The notes under the pieces: model-generated | Told to the model about the DNA's origin: nothing | What the model saw: the letters and a program-made list of their open reading frames with translations, nothing else | Databases searched by the model: none | Position numbers and translations under genes: made by a program | In this document: positions 27,008 to 35,997 of the stretch, in pieces | Layout of the letters: each line of letters starts with the position of its first letter | Position numbering within the stretch: the stretch's first letter is position 1 | Assembly: GCA_017539045.1 (NCBI GenBank) | Contig: JAFYHS010000003.1 | Span: 1-64,000 of the forward strand | Direction: 5' to 3' | DNA length: 64,000 nt | Origin: Bacteroidales bacterium | GTDB lineage: Bacteria; Bacteroidota; Bacteroidia; Bacteroidales; F082

Positions 27008-28228
27008 CTAATGCTTTTGATAAATCTTGAGGTCAAACATCGTCGCCGCCGAAATAATATGGTCGAAGATGTCGCTTTGGATTTCCTCGTAGTTGACCCA
27101 TTGCTTGTCGCTGCTGAAGGCATAGATCTGCAACGGCACACCAAACTCGGTGGGCTGCAGCTGTCGCACCATCATGGTGAGGTTGTGGTTGAGTTTCGGG
27201 TTGTTGTTGAGGTAGGCCTTGATATAGGCACGGAAGATGCCGAGGTTGGTCTGTTGGCGTCCGTTCAGGACTTGGCTGGTGTCGATATTGTTGGCCTTGT
27301 TGTATTCTTGGATCTCCTCTTCACGCTGTGTGATGTAGTCTTTCACCAAGGAATACTGCTTGTATTTCTCCAGCATCTCGGGTGTGCAATAGCGTATGGT
27401 GTTGACGTCGATATTGATGCTGCGTGCGATGCGGCGGCCTCCCGACTCCGACATGCCGCGCCAGTTGGTGAAGGGGCTTGAAACCAATTGATAGGTCGGG
27501 ATAGTGGTAATGGTGTTGTCCCAGTTTTGCACCTTCACGGTGGTGAGGTTGATTTCCTGCACGGTGCCGTCGGCATTGCCTACGGCAATCCAGTCGCCGA
27601 TGCGGAGCATATCGTTGATCGACAGCTGGATGCTGCCTACAAAGCCTTTGATGGAGTCCTGGAAGATCAGCATGAGGACGGCTGAGATGGTGCCCAAACC
27701 AATGATGATGCTGTAAAGGCTTTTGCCCAAGAGGAAGGTGGTGATGAGCAACACGCTGATGGCGATGATGATGCCTTTGATGACTTGAACCAGACCTTCA
27801 ATAGGTTTCAGCTTCGAGGTCTCAAAGGAGTTGTAGAGCTCGTGTGCGGTATTCACCAAGGCCATCAAGATGGAGGCATAGACGGTGATTTCGTAGATCT
27901 TGGTTATCTTGGTGATGATGGCTACAGCTCCTGGGAAGTCGGGCATGGCGTCTTTGAGGTAATACTTGACGAGGATGGCCGGGATGAGGAGGCAGATGCG
28001 CACAAACACCTTGTTTTTGATCAACAGGTCGTCGTATTTAGAAGGTGTCTTCTTTATTAGCACATTTATGGTCTTGCTGATGATGAAACGGGCAAGGAAA
28101 TAGAGAAGAAGGCCGATGACAATCAATGTGGCGACGGCAATACCCTCGGCGATGGCCAGCGAGGTCGTGGCGCCAAAATGCATACTTTCGCCAATGCCAT
28201 TGAGTATTTCTATGTATTTTTCAATCAT
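27008..28228 (-). CDS. Mechanosensitive channel, MscS/YbdG type
   Basis: 406 residues with about five membrane helices. The pore helix and beta-domain signature is clear ([20 protein letters not shown] followed by [32 protein letters not shown]). Residues ~250-345 form a long cytosolic insert, as in YbdG/MscM-type channels. It likely releases osmolytes on hypo-osmotic shock. Its start overlaps the yciH stop by 4 nt, so it is the last gene of a four-gene overlapping unit. Confidence 0.88.
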   Translation of the reverse strand: MIEKYIEILNGIGESMHFGATTSLAIAEGIAVATLIVIGLLLYFLARFIISKTINVLIKKTPSKYDDLLIKNKVFVRICLLIPAILVKYYLKDAMPDFPGAVAIITKITKIYEITVYASILMALVNTAHELYNSFETSKLKPIEGLVQVIKGIIIAISVLLITTFLLGKSLYSIIIGLGTISAVLMLIFQDSIKGFVGSIQLSINDMLRIGDWIAVGNADGTVQEINLTTVKVQNWDNTITTIPTYQLVSSPFTNWRGMSESGGRRIARSINIDVNTIRYCTPEMLEKYKQYSLVKDYITQREEEIQEYNKANNIDTSQVLNGRQQTNLGIFRAYIKAYLNNNPKLNHNLTMMVRQLQPTEFGVPLQIYAFSSDKQWVNYEEIQSDIFDHIISAATMFDLKIYQKH

Positions 28229-28566
28229 AATCCGCTGATTTTGGTTTTTGTATATCCTTTTTGAAGCAATAAAGCCAACACCTTTTCTCGAAAATCACCT
28301 TGTAGCAAGATCTCTCCGTCTTTGACGCTGCCGCCTACGCCGCAGGCCGATTTCAGCTCCTTGCCTAAGACGGCCAGGTCGAAGTCGGAGCCTTTGAATC
28401 CGGTGATGAGCGTCACTTTTTTGCCCGCCCTTTGTTTCTTGTCGAGCATGACACGGAGGTTCTGCTTGGCAGGCTCGAGGGTGATGACCTCTTCCTCGCC
28501 ATAGTCGAACACGTAGTCGGGGTTGGTGGAGTAGACGGTTCCGTTGTTGTCACTTTTGTGTTTCAT
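28225..28566 (-). CDS. yciH: SUI1/eIF1-domain translation factor (YciH type)
   Basis: 113 residues. The SUI1 fold is recognised from [43 protein letters not shown] ending in KGYTKTKI. Bacterial YciH is an eIF1 homologue that affects start-site fidelity or ribosome states under stress. The ATG lies 17 nt inside the upstream lipid-kinase gene and its stop overlaps the mscS start. Confidence 0.85.
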   Translation of the reverse strand: MKHKSDNNGTVYSTNPDYVFDYGEEEVITLEPAKQNLRVMLDKKQRAGKKVTLITGFKGSDFDLAVLGKELKSACGVGGSVKDGEILLQGDFREKVLALLLQKGYTKTKISGL

Positions 28567-29440
28567 GGCAGATAATGTTGAGACTTAATGGGTTGACTTT
28601 GATATGGAGGTCTTTCTCCATCATGACGGATTCGCCGTCAAGGTTGATGACGTCGGCTTTGGGACGTATGATGGTGGCCTCGGGGGTCTGTATGATTTTC
28701 ACTTTCGGTGCCTTGTCCATCATGCCGTCGAGCATGAAACCCCCGATGATAGGCAGCTCCAGGGGATTGGGTTTCTGCACAATGCAGAGGTCGACTTTGC
28801 CGTCCCACAACGAGGCATGGGGCGAGATGGGGAAGTCGTAGCCCATCTGGTTGGAGTTGGCGAACGAGATGAAGAAGGCCTGCACGTCCATCGTCTGGTC
28901 GGGCATGACGATGGAGTAGGGTTGCTCCTTCATGGTGATGTAGTTGCGCAGGATGTATTTGAAATAGGTATCGAACCCCCTGCGTGGGTCTTTGCTGTAG
29001 TCCTCAGCCACCTTGGCGTCGTAGCCCGTGCCTGAGATGCTGATGAAAGGCGTGCCGTTGATGTCGACGGTGTCGATCTTGCGCTTGTAGCCGCCGTTGA
29101 TGACCTGCAGGGCCTTCACGGGGTCCAAAGGGAGGTCGAGGCAGCGCGACAGGCCGTTGCCCGAGCCGCATGGGATGACGGCCAAGGCGAGGTCGGTGCC
29201 GATGAGCGGCGTGCCCACTTCGTTGATGGAGCCGTCGCCACCGGCCACGGCGAGGATGTCGACGTGCTGGTTGACGGCGTCTTTGGCAAGGATGGTGGCA
29301 TGGCCTGCGTATTGCGACAAAAAGATCTCGTAGTCGAACCTCGTATGGTCGAGATGGGACTCAATCTGGCTCGGGAGCTGGTCCTTGTGCTTTGTGCCTG
29401 AGATAGGGTTAATGATGAATCGTATCTTCTGCTTGCTCAT
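28550..29440 (-). CDS. Diacylglycerol/lipid kinase family protein (YegS/BmrU type)
   Basis: 296 residues. The DAGK catalytic domain has [12 protein letters not shown] (nucleotide binding), [12 protein letters not shown] and the C-terminal LDGE motif ([10 protein letters not shown]). Such kinases phosphorylate lipid substrates on the cytosolic face. The ATG lies 32 nt inside the end of the LTA-synthase-like gene, so the two are translated together and may act on the same membrane lipids (inference). Confidence 0.88.
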   Translation of the reverse strand: MSKQKIRFIINPISGTKHKDQLPSQIESHLDHTRFDYEIFLSQYAGHATILAKDAVNQHVDILAVAGGDGSINEVGTPLIGTDLALAVIPCGSGNGLSRCLDLPLDPVKALQVINGGYKRKIDTVDINGTPFISISGTGYDAKVAEDYSKDPRRGFDTYFKYILRNYITMKEQPYSIVMPDQTMDVQAFFISFANSNQMGYDFPISPHASLWDGKVDLCIVQKPNPLELPIIGGFMLDGMMDKAPKVKIIQTPEATIIRPKADVINLDGESVMMEKDLHIKVNPLSLNIICHETQK

Positions 29441-31397
29441 GGATGCTGTCGTAGGTGGGTTTGAGTTTGTTTTGGATCATCCTGTTGCTGTATTCTTCCA
29501 GGAAGGCATAAAGCTTGGCGAAGATATCGGGACATTGCAGCCTATCGATAAGGTTGTCGCTCAAGACGGGGTCGTGAATGGGCTTGTAGATGCCGAAGGG
29601 GTCTTGCCCGTCGGATTGCACGAGATAGGTGCCGTCGCCGTATTGGTAGGTGAGGTTGAAGTAGCTGATGAAGGTAGGCTCGCTGAGGGTGTCGAAGAGG
29701 TTGCGCCCGAATGAGAGCAGGGTGTCGTTGACTTTCAAGGCGGAGAGGATGGAGGGACCGAGGTCGATCTGCTCGGCGATCTCTTCACACTTCTCAGGCT
29801 TGATGCGGCTGGGTTGATAGAAGGCGATGGGGATGGAATACATGCCCCAGACGTTGCTGTATCTTGGGTTGAAGTGCTCGCTGTTGGAACAGTCGGAGGT
29901 GATGACGAACAGGGTGCGGTCAAACCAGGGCTTCGTCGAAGCGGTCTCGAAGAAATCGCGTAAGGCACAGTCGGTGTAATAGACGGTCTTCTCGAAGCCC
30001 GTCCAGAAATAGCTGTCCTCGGGTAGCTTGAAGTCGTAAGGCACTTTGTAAGGATAGCGCGAGGAGAGCATGTAAATGGCTGTGGCAAAGGGCTCGTGGA
30101 CCCTGCTCATCGTGGTGGCGGCATATTGCAGGAAGGGACCGTCGTAGATGCCCCATTGTCCGTCGTAGTCACTGTCGTCGCCATATTCGATGCGGCCGAA
30201 GTAGTTCTTGAACCCGGCACGACGTGAGAAGACGTCGAAGCCTTGTACGCCGTTTCTGCCGCCATGCATGAAGATGGTGTTGTACCCCTTTTGCTGCAGG
30301 TGCTGTGCAAAAGCATCGAAGTCGTTGTCGGCATAAGGCGACCTGACGAAGTCGTTCTCCATCAGCGAGGGGATGCTGGCAAGGATGGAAGGCAGCACCT
30401 CGAGGCTTCTTCTGCTATTAGCCATACCGTTGAAGGTGAGGCTGTTGGATAGGATGGAATCCAGGAAAGGCGTGAGGTTGAAGCGTCGTTCGGGGTTGTA
30501 ATAGCCGATCATCTCCTGGCCGATGCTTTTCATGATGAGGACGACCACGTTGTTGGCAGTCGTATCGGCTTCTATGCTGTCTCCGACCAGGAACCTGTTG
30601 GCCTTCAAGTCCTCGTGGATGGGCGAGAAGGGCACTCTTTCAGGGTTTTCTATGATCTGCAGCGGGTTTTCGTGTGTGTGTAGCAGGCAAAACGGCGTGT
30701 TGAGTAGGATGGGCGCATTCTGCGGGTCGGCATATTGCATGGCCGTCTTCATGGTGATGGGCTTGGCCTGCCATCCACCTCGCCAGGCGATGACGGAGAG
30801 GACCAGCATGATCACCAAGCTGATGGATTGCTTGAGATGCCAGTGTGGAGGCTCTTCTTTCTCGTGTTTGCGGAGTCGGGTGTGTTGGGCTACCACGATG
30901 AGGATCAACACGAAAAGGATGAAGATGACCAGGAGGTACCAATAGTCGAAGAAGACTTGTTTGATGACGCCAAACGAGACCTCGTCGGAGTTGCCCAAAA
31001 TCTTCAGGAAGTCAATGGTGAGGTGCTTGCCGAAGAAATTGAAACAAACGATGTCAATGAAATTCAACAGGATGGCCAGGGAATTCACGACAACGTATAC
31101 GATATCGATGAAACGCTGTAGGCCTTTGTTATAGATGACTTTGGAGGGAAGACAATAAAACAGGATGACCAAGATGTTGAGTCCGATGACTATAGGGAGG
31201 TCGAAACGCATGCCGTTCACATAGAGCCCCATGGCCTGCTTCAGGTTCAGCTGATGGAAGAACTGGGAGTTGAAGAGATAGAGCATCCAGCGGCTGATGC
31301 TGATGGCGAGTAGTATGGCCAGCAGCCTGTAAATCAGCAGCATGTATGGCGATGAAAGCCATTCCTGGAATTTCTCTTTTCTGGTGTGACGACGCAT
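29409..31397 (-). CDS. LTA synthase/sulfatase-like membrane protein, probably inactive
   Basis: 662 residues from ATG 31397 (MRRHTRK). Five N-terminal membrane helices (~15-205) are followed by an extracytoplasmic alkaline-phosphatase-fold domain (~280-620). The fold is clear (NVVVLIMKSIGQEMIG, NSRRSLEVLPSILASIPSL, YFGRIEYGDD), but key sites differ from active relatives. The metal Glu of LESF is Lys290 (MKSI), the Asp-His pair of ADHTN is Asp502-Cys503 (SDCSN), and the His-His before PF is Arg-Tyr (SSRYPY). The Ser nucleophile position is kept. The protein may be a pseudoenzyme or use a different substrate. It is the first gene of the four-gene unit. Confidence 0.82.
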   Translation of the reverse strand: MRRHTRKEKFQEWLSSPYMLLIYRLLAILLAISISRWMLYLFNSQFFHQLNLKQAMGLYVNGMRFDLPIVIGLNILVILFYCLPSKVIYNKGLQRFIDIVYVVVNSLAILLNFIDIVCFNFFGKHLTIDFLKILGNSDEVSFGVIKQVFFDYWYLLVIFILFVLILIVVAQHTRLRKHEKEEPPHWHLKQSISLVIMLVLSVIAWRGGWQAKPITMKTAMQYADPQNAPILLNTPFCLLHTHENPLQIIENPERVPFSPIHEDLKANRFLVGDSIEADTTANNVVVLIMKSIGQEMIGYYNPERRFNLTPFLDSILSNSLTFNGMANSRRSLEVLPSILASIPSLMENDFVRSPYADNDFDAFAQHLQQKGYNTIFMHGGRNGVQGFDVFSRRAGFKNYFGRIEYGDDSDYDGQWGIYDGPFLQYAATTMSRVHEPFATAIYMLSSRYPYKVPYDFKLPEDSYFWTGFEKTVYYTDCALRDFFETASTKPWFDRTLFVITSDCSNSEHFNPRYSNVWGMYSIPIAFYQPSRIKPEKCEEIAEQIDLGPSILSALKVNDTLLSFGRNLFDTLSEPTFISYFNLTYQYGDGTYLVQSDGQDPFGIYKPIHDPVLSDNLIDRLQCPDIFAKLYAFLEEYSNRMIQNKLKPTYDSIHEQAEDTIHH

Positions 31398-31417
31398 CGT
31401 TTTTCTTTGTTTTCCCG

Positions 31418-31448
31418 TTGCAAAAATAGGAAAAATGGCGTATCTTTG
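31418..31448 (+). promoter_or_regulatory. Promoter of the M23 peptidase gene
   Basis: TTG (31418-31420), 20 bp, TATCTTTG (31441-31448), then 32 nt to ATG 31481. Confidence 0.65.
31421..31428 (-). promoter_or_regulatory. -7 box for the LTA-synthase-like gene
   Basis: Minus-strand TATTTTTG, 23 nt before the ATG at 31397. It sits between the -33 and -7 boxes of the divergent M23 promoter, so the two promoters overlap physically. Confidence 0.5.
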
Positions 31449-31480
31449 CACATTATTTCAACAATAAGAAAACTGTGACT

Positions 31481-33187
31481 ATGAAAACGCGTTCCTTCCT
31501 TCTCGTTTCGCTACTTTTTGCTTGTATGGGCCTTATGGCTCAAGAGAACTTCCCCAAGTATGGCAAGCCCGTCGACATTCCTATCTATCTCTCCGCCACC
31601 TTTGGTGAGTTGCGCCCTAACCATCTCCATGCGGGTCTCGACATCAAGACACAGGCGGTAGAGGGGAAGAAGGTCTATGCCGTGGCCGACGGTTACGTGA
31701 GCCGCATCGGGGTGTCGCCCTATGGTTATGGTAACGTGTTGTATATCACGCATTATGATGGTTATACCTCGGTGTATGCCCACTTGCAGCGTTTCTCGGG
31801 TGAGATTGCCAAGTATGTCAAGCAATACCAATATAAGAACAAAACCTTTGCTGCGCAGATCTTTCCCGACAAGGACAAATTCCCCGTCAAGAGGGGTGAT
31901 TTGATAGCCTATTCGGGCAACTCGGGTGGCTCAGGCGGACCCCATCTGCATTTCGAAATCCGTCATACGGATAGTGAGAAACCCGTCAACCCATTGTATT
32001 TCGGCTATCAGATCGAAGACAATGTGAAACCCATGATTTTGGGCGCGTCGGTGTATCCCATAGGTGAGGAGGCACAGTTGGAAGGCGGCATCAAGCCGAT
32101 GTATTTCTCGGTGGCGGGCGAGAATGGACGCTATAGCCTGAAAGACCGTCCCTACGTGTATGCCAACGGAGAGATAGCCTTTGGCATCTGCACCTACGAC
32201 CAGGTGGGCACCTCCACGAATAAGAACGGCCCTTATCTCTATGAGCTTTACCTCGACGATGTGCTGGCTTTCCAGGTGGAGGCCGACAGCTTCTCCTACA
32301 GCGAGCCGCGCTATGTGAACAGCCTTCTCGACTACCGTCATTACAAGCAGAAGAAGTCGAGCTATGTGCGTACCGAGACCGACCCGAACAACAGACTGCA
32401 CATGATTGCCGTGAAAAACGGAACGGTGAAGGTGGCTGAAGGCGATACGGTGAGTGTCTGCTTCAAGATCAGCGACTATGCCGGCAACACCGCAAGGCTG
32501 CGTTACAAGCTCGTGGGTGTGGCCCCGGTTGAGGTGGAGCGTCCCCAGCGTTGGCGTAGCGAGTATTTCGTGAAGGCCGACGGCTCGCTGAATTCCGAGA
32601 TCGTTATCGAAGACTTCAGCGTGACAATGGAGAAGAACACGCTCTTCCGCGACGAATGGATACAGACAGGGCAACGCGACGAACGTGGCTGCTGCTCACG
32701 CATCTTCCGTTTCGGCGACGAGGAGATGACGACTTTCAAAAATTTCAAGGTGCGCATTATACCCCAAGAGGAATGGGCCCGCGATTCAAGGATGTATATC
32801 GCCAGCATCGACAAAAACGGTAAGGTATCGTCGCTGGGCGGTAAGATGAAAAACGGTGCCATGGAGGTGGAGACACGCACGATGGGCGAGTACACCATCA
32901 AGATTGACTCGGTGGCCCCCAAGGTCTCGGCGTCCAACTTCAAGGACGGACAGTCAGTGAAGGCATTGAAGTCGCTTCGTTTCAAGATCAGTGACGACAT
33001 GACGGGAGTCGATACCTACAACATCTATCTCAACGATGCCTGGGTGCTGGGCCAATACGATGCCAAGAACGCCTTGTTGTATTATGAGTTCGATGACCGC
33101 ATCAAGGCGGGCACCAACAAGGTTAAGGTGGTGGTGACCGATGGTGCAGGCAACACCAAGACCTTGAATGTGAAGGTGGTGTATTAG
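31481..33187 (+). CDS. M23 family metallopeptidase with large C-terminal region
   Basis: 568 residues from ATG 31481; a GTG 6 nt earlier is less likely. Signal peptide (cleaved near MAQ). The M23 (LytM) domain fills ~30-180 with zinc ligands in NHLHAGLD and GPHLHFEIRH and the adjacent YGNVLYITH. Residues ~190-568 form beta-rich segments including two Ig-like units near the C-terminus (DYAGNTARLRYK; DDMTGVDTYNIYL). M23 enzymes cut peptidoglycan cross-bridges. The zinc site looks intact, so activity is expected in the periplasm. Its stop overlaps the stop of the convergent lipoprotein gene. Confidence 0.88.
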   Translation: MKTRSFLLVSLLFACMGLMAQENFPKYGKPVDIPIYLSATFGELRPNHLHAGLDIKTQAVEGKKVYAVADGYVSRIGVSPYGYGNVLYITHYDGYTSVYAHLQRFSGEIAKYVKQYQYKNKTFAAQIFPDKDKFPVKRGDLIAYSGNSGGSGGPHLHFEIRHTDSEKPVNPLYFGYQIEDNVKPMILGASVYPIGEEAQLEGGIKPMYFSVAGENGRYSLKDRPYVYANGEIAFGICTYDQVGTSTNKNGPYLYELYLDDVLAFQVEADSFSYSEPRYVNSLLDYRHYKQKKSSYVRTETDPNNRLHMIAVKNGTVKVAEGDTVSVCFKISDYAGNTARLRYKLVGVAPVEVERPQRWRSEYFVKADGSLNSEIVIEDFSVTMEKNTLFRDEWIQTGQRDERGCCSRIFRFGDEEMTTFKNFKVRIIPQEEWARDSRMYIASIDKNGKVSSLGGKMKNGAMEVETRTMGEYTIKIDSVAPKVSASNFKDGQSVKALKSLRFKISDDMTGVDTYNIYLNDAWVLGQYDAKNALLYYEFDDRIKAGTNKVKVVVTDGAGNTKTLNVKVVY

Positions 33188-34644
33188 TTCGGAATAAACT
33201 GATAGGCGCCTATGTCGGGCATGCCAGCCCTGGAGACGCCGTCGAGGTCGTAGGGCACTTCGTTGCCGAAGATGGGATTGCCCGTGCCGATGACGGAAGA
33301 GGCGATGCTGTCGATATGGAAATTGCCCTTATAGTCAGCAAAATAAGGTTCCATATTAAACAGACAATGGTTGAATCCAGCCATGTTTCCGTTGAATTTC
33401 TCGGATTTGACCAAACAGTGGTCGAGCACGAAGGTGGAGTCGGCCTCGGCACTGAATTGGGTTGAGAATTCGTCTTTTTGCTTGCCATAGACGATGCAGT
33501 TGTCCATCTCCATGTGGAAGGGATAGTAGAACAGCTGTTCCGTCTGTGCGTCTTTGGCATAGTTCGTCACTTGCACGGCGAGGTTCTTGTTGTGTTCGTT
33601 GGCGTCCCAGTAGTTGGCTATGGTGCCGTGCACCAGACGGTAGTCACCACCAAAGGCCCAGAAGTTGGCAAAACCGCAGTTGGCGATGACGAAGTTCTTG
33701 GCCTCAACGGCATAGAGGATGGAGAACAGGCCGTAGCCGCTTTGGTTTTCAACGATGGTGTTGTCGATACGCAAGGCGCATTCCGTAGGTTTCAGTACCG
33801 ATTGGCTGTTGAGGCCGATGGTGCCGTTGCGGATGATGGCGTGGCTGATGCGATGGTCAGCTCCGGCGCGACCATCCATCATTAATATCTGTTGCCATTG
33901 CCCTGGCGTGTTTTGGTAATAAGGTTCCAAACGGTCGCCTTGAATGATGACAGGTTCCTCGGCGGTTCCGTCGATGATAAGTTGTCCGTCGCTCCACGAA
34001 AGAATGCCGCCGTTTTGGTGACAGTAGATGCGAGTGCCTTCTTCGATTCTTAGGGTTCCATACGAGTTAATGAGTGCATAGCCGTAGACGACGTAAGGCT
34101 TTTCTTTGGTCCACACCGTGGTTTGCAGGCTATCGGCAACGATATGGTAAGGATAAGGCTCTCCGCCGATGATCACCACCTTGTCAGCAACGATGTAGTT
34201 GGCGTTTTGTCCCCACGCCAAGAGCTTGACGGTCTGAGTGTTGCCGTTGGTGATAAACTCCAGCTCATCTTCCACTACGAAAGGCGTGTTGAGGTCGTTC
34301 GGGTTGATGGTGACGCGCATGAATGAGAAGAGGCTATCGTTGGCGGGGATGACCTTGTCGTAGAACTCGGTGCCGCTCTCGCCGTCGAGGTTGAGACGGT
34401 AGGGCGAATCCTCGCCGCCAAGGAGTCTTATGGAGCTGATCTTCAGATCGTCGTCATGCTTATTGTAGATCATCAGGTGGTGTGTGGTTGAACCTAATGA
34501 GGTAAAGACGGTATCGAAAAGCAGGGTATCGGTTGAAAATGAAAGCTTTAGGCTCGGGTCGTTGCTGATGGGATTCTCCTTTTTGCAGGAATAACCCAGG
34601 AACAACAAAGCCAGCATAAGATATAAGATGTGTTGTTTTTTCAT
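33184..34644 (-). CDS. Secreted lipoprotein with probable right-handed beta-helix
   Basis: 486 residues from ATG 34644 (MKKQHIL). Lipobox LGYSC gives lipidated Cys20. An N-terminal Ig-like region (~30-130, LLFDTVFTSLGSTTHHLMIYN) precedes repeated short beta-strand turns (GTLRIEEGTRIYCHQNGG, ISHAIIRNGTIGLNS, CALRIDNTIVENQSGYG) typical of a parallel beta-helix. The ending VSRAGMPDIGAYQF is common in such Bacteroidota proteins. Function is unknown; polysaccharide contact is possible. The last 4 nt overlap the M23 gene tail to tail. Confidence 0.78.
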   Translation of the reverse strand: MKKQHILYLMLALLFLGYSCKKENPISNDPSLKLSFSTDTLLFDTVFTSLGSTTHHLMIYNKHDDDLKISSIRLLGGEDSPYRLNLDGESGTEFYDKVIPANDSLFSFMRVTINPNDLNTPFVVEDELEFITNGNTQTVKLLAWGQNANYIVADKVVIIGGEPYPYHIVADSLQTTVWTKEKPYVVYGYALINSYGTLRIEEGTRIYCHQNGGILSWSDGQLIIDGTAEEPVIIQGDRLEPYYQNTPGQWQQILMMDGRAGADHRISHAIIRNGTIGLNSQSVLKPTECALRIDNTIVENQSGYGLFSILYAVEAKNFVIANCGFANFWAFGGDYRLVHGTIANYWDANEHNKNLAVQVTNYAKDAQTEQLFYYPFHMEMDNCIVYGKQKDEFSTQFSAEADSTFVLDHCLVKSEKFNGNMAGFNHCLFNMEPYFADYKGNFHIDSIASSVIGTGNPIFGNEVPYDLDGVSRAGMPDIGAYQFIPN

Positions 34645-34662
34645 GACGGTGTTTTGAAGGGA

Positions 34663-34670
34663 CAAAGATA
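34663..34670 (-). promoter_or_regulatory. -7 box for the beta-helix lipoprotein gene
   Basis: Minus-strand TATCTTTG, 18 nt before ATG 34644. This supports the shorter start over 34665. Confidence 0.5.
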
Positions 34671-34707
34671 AATTATTTATTGATACGGCTGGATTCGGAT
34701 TTTATTG

Positions 34708-34715
34708 TATTTTTG
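34708..34715 (+). promoter_or_regulatory. -7 box for the 187-residue outer-membrane protein gene
   Basis: TATTTTTG, 17 nt before the ATG at 34733; divergent to the promoter at 34663. Confidence 0.5.
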
Positions 34716-34732
34716 CGGAAAATATCACGAAT

Positions 34733-35296
34733 ATGAAACGTTTTGCAATCATCGCATCGCTTTGTTTGATGCTTTTCGGCTGGGCTGGCAAGGCCTCGGC
34801 ACAGTTGCTTCCTGATGTGCCGGATATGAAAGGAAAATTCGTCGTCGGTGGTAACGTTGGCGGCGGCATGTATGGCAACTACCTCAACGTCTCCATTGCT
34901 CCTCAGTTTGGCTATCGCATCCTCAGCCCTTGGGAAGTGGGCGTTCGCGGGGTGTATGACTTGTCGTGCGATTTCAACCGTGTCTATGGAAGCACCTATG
35001 CCCATTATTTCGGCGTGGCACCTTATACCAATTGTCAGGTGTACAAAGGGCTTTTCCTCCATGTCGAGGATGAGGTGATGTATGGCTTTGCGCGTTGGAA
35101 TCATGAGACGGCGGGGAGCCGGTGGTTCAACAGCATTTTCGTTGGCGGCGGCTACCGTCAATATACTTATGCGGGTAGTTATGTGTATTACATGGTGCTT
35201 TACAACCTGAGTTGGGGTGGCGATCAGAACTCGGCTTGGGGTACACCATACTCAGCACCGATTTCCATTCGTGTAGGCTACTGCTTCAGCTTTTAA
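34733..35296 (+). CDS. Small outer-membrane beta-barrel protein
   Basis: 187 residues. Signal peptide with AxA-type cleavage (GKASAQ). Alternating hydrophobic/aromatic strands rich in Gly and Tyr (VVGGNVGGGMYGNYLNVSIA, VGGGYRQYTYAGSYVYY) end in IRVGYCFSF with terminal Phe, as expected for an eight-strand outer-membrane barrel. No family was recognised. Confidence 0.7.
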   Translation: MKRFAIIASLCLMLFGWAGKASAQLLPDVPDMKGKFVVGGNVGGGMYGNYLNVSIAPQFGYRILSPWEVGVRGVYDLSCDFNRVYGSTYAHYFGVAPYTNCQVYKGLFLHVEDEVMYGFARWNHETAGSRWFNSIFVGGGYRQYTYAGSYVYYMVLYNLSWGGDQNSAWGTPYSAPISIRVGYCFSF

Positions 35297-35319
35297 TCAG
35301 TTGATAGTTAGCAGTTTGC

Positions 35320-35354
35320 AGTTGTTCAGTTTGCGTTCCCATAACTGAACAACT
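35320..35354. terminator. Hairpin between convergent genes
   Basis: A 12-bp perfect stem (AGTTGTTCAGTT at 35320 with its complement at 35343) closes an 11-nt loop. The right arm continues into three near-copies of AACAACTA up to 35378. It lies between the barrel-protein gene and smpB. It lacks a T run, so termination is only possible, not clear. Confidence 0.45.
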
Positions 35355-35375
35355 AAACAACTAAACAACTGACAA

Positions 35376-35840
35376 CTAATATCTCTCCATCCTTTCCAAC
35401 TCCCGCTTCGAGTCCTTGGTCTTCAGGCTCTCTCGCTTGTCGTAGTAGTGTTTGCCTCGGGCTAGGGCAATGTCCAATTTGGCCAACCCGTTCTCGTTGA
35501 TGAAAAGGGTGACGGGCACGATGGTGAAACCCTTTTCTTGCACTTTGTTTTTCAGCTTGCGCAGTTCGCGGGCGTTGAGCAACAACTTGCGGTCACGCTT
35601 GGGGTCGTGGTTGTTGTAAGTGCCTTGGGCGTATTCGGCGATGTGCATCCCGATGACAAACAACTCGTTGCCTTTGAAGCTGCAATACGAATCCGCCAGG
35701 CTCGCCTTGCCGCCACGGATGGACTTGATCTCCGTACCGGTCAGCACGATGCCTGCCGTGAGCGTCTCCACGAGGAAATACTCGAACGTGGCGCGCTTGT
35801 TCTTTATCTTGATGTTGCTATTTGTGCTCTTTTTGTCCAT
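35376..35840 (-). CDS. smpB: SsrA-binding protein SmpB
   Basis: 154 residues. N-terminal [44 protein letters not shown], the central [23 protein letters not shown] motif and the basic tail [20 protein letters not shown] are all typical. SmpB delivers tmRNA to stalled ribosomes. The tmRNA gene itself was not found in this window. Single-gene unit with its own -7 box. Confidence 0.96.
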   Translation of the reverse strand: MDKKSTNSNIKIKNKRATFEYFLVETLTAGIVLTGTEIKSIRGGKASLADSYCSFKGNELFVIGMHIAEYAQGTYNNHDPKRDRKLLLNARELRKLKNKVQEKGFTIVPVTLFINENGLAKLDIALARGKHYYDKRESLKTKDSKRELERMERY

Positions 35841-35848
35841 TGCGGCTG

Positions 35849-35856
35849 CAAAAATA
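35849..35856 (-). promoter_or_regulatory. -7 box for smpB
   Basis: Minus-strand TATTTTTG, 8 nt before the ATG at 35840, implying a very short leader. Its upstream side runs into the palindrome at 35872. Confidence 0.5.
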
Positions 35857-35871
35857 CAAAAACTTGGACAT

Positions 35872-35973
35872 ATTTGCCTATAGATTCACTTCGGATTTTA
35901 TCGGCATGTCATACCGAGCCTTCAAGGCGAGCGTATCTATGCCGATAAAATCCTCGGAATGACATAGGCAAAT
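35872..35973. repeat. 102-nt composite palindrome between smpB and aroC
   Basis: Outer arms ATTTGCCTAT (35872-35881) and ATAGGCAAAT (35964-35973); inner 15-bp arms GGATTTTATCGGCAT (35893-35907) and complement (35939-35953); tip GCCTTCAAGGC. It contains GGAATGACAT (35956-35965), shared with the elements at 23741-23898. It behaves like a REP/MITE-type repeat. Confidence 0.7.
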
Positions 35974-35985
35974 TGTTTTATTTCT

Positions 35986-35993
35986 TATTTTTG
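35986..35993 (+). promoter_or_regulatory. -7 box immediately before aroC
   Basis: TATTTTTG ends only 4 nt before the ATG at 35998. If used, transcription would start at or very near the start codon, giving a leaderless mRNA. No TTG at proper -33 spacing; the upstream side is the palindrome. Confidence 0.4.
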
Positions 35994-35997
35994 CCTC

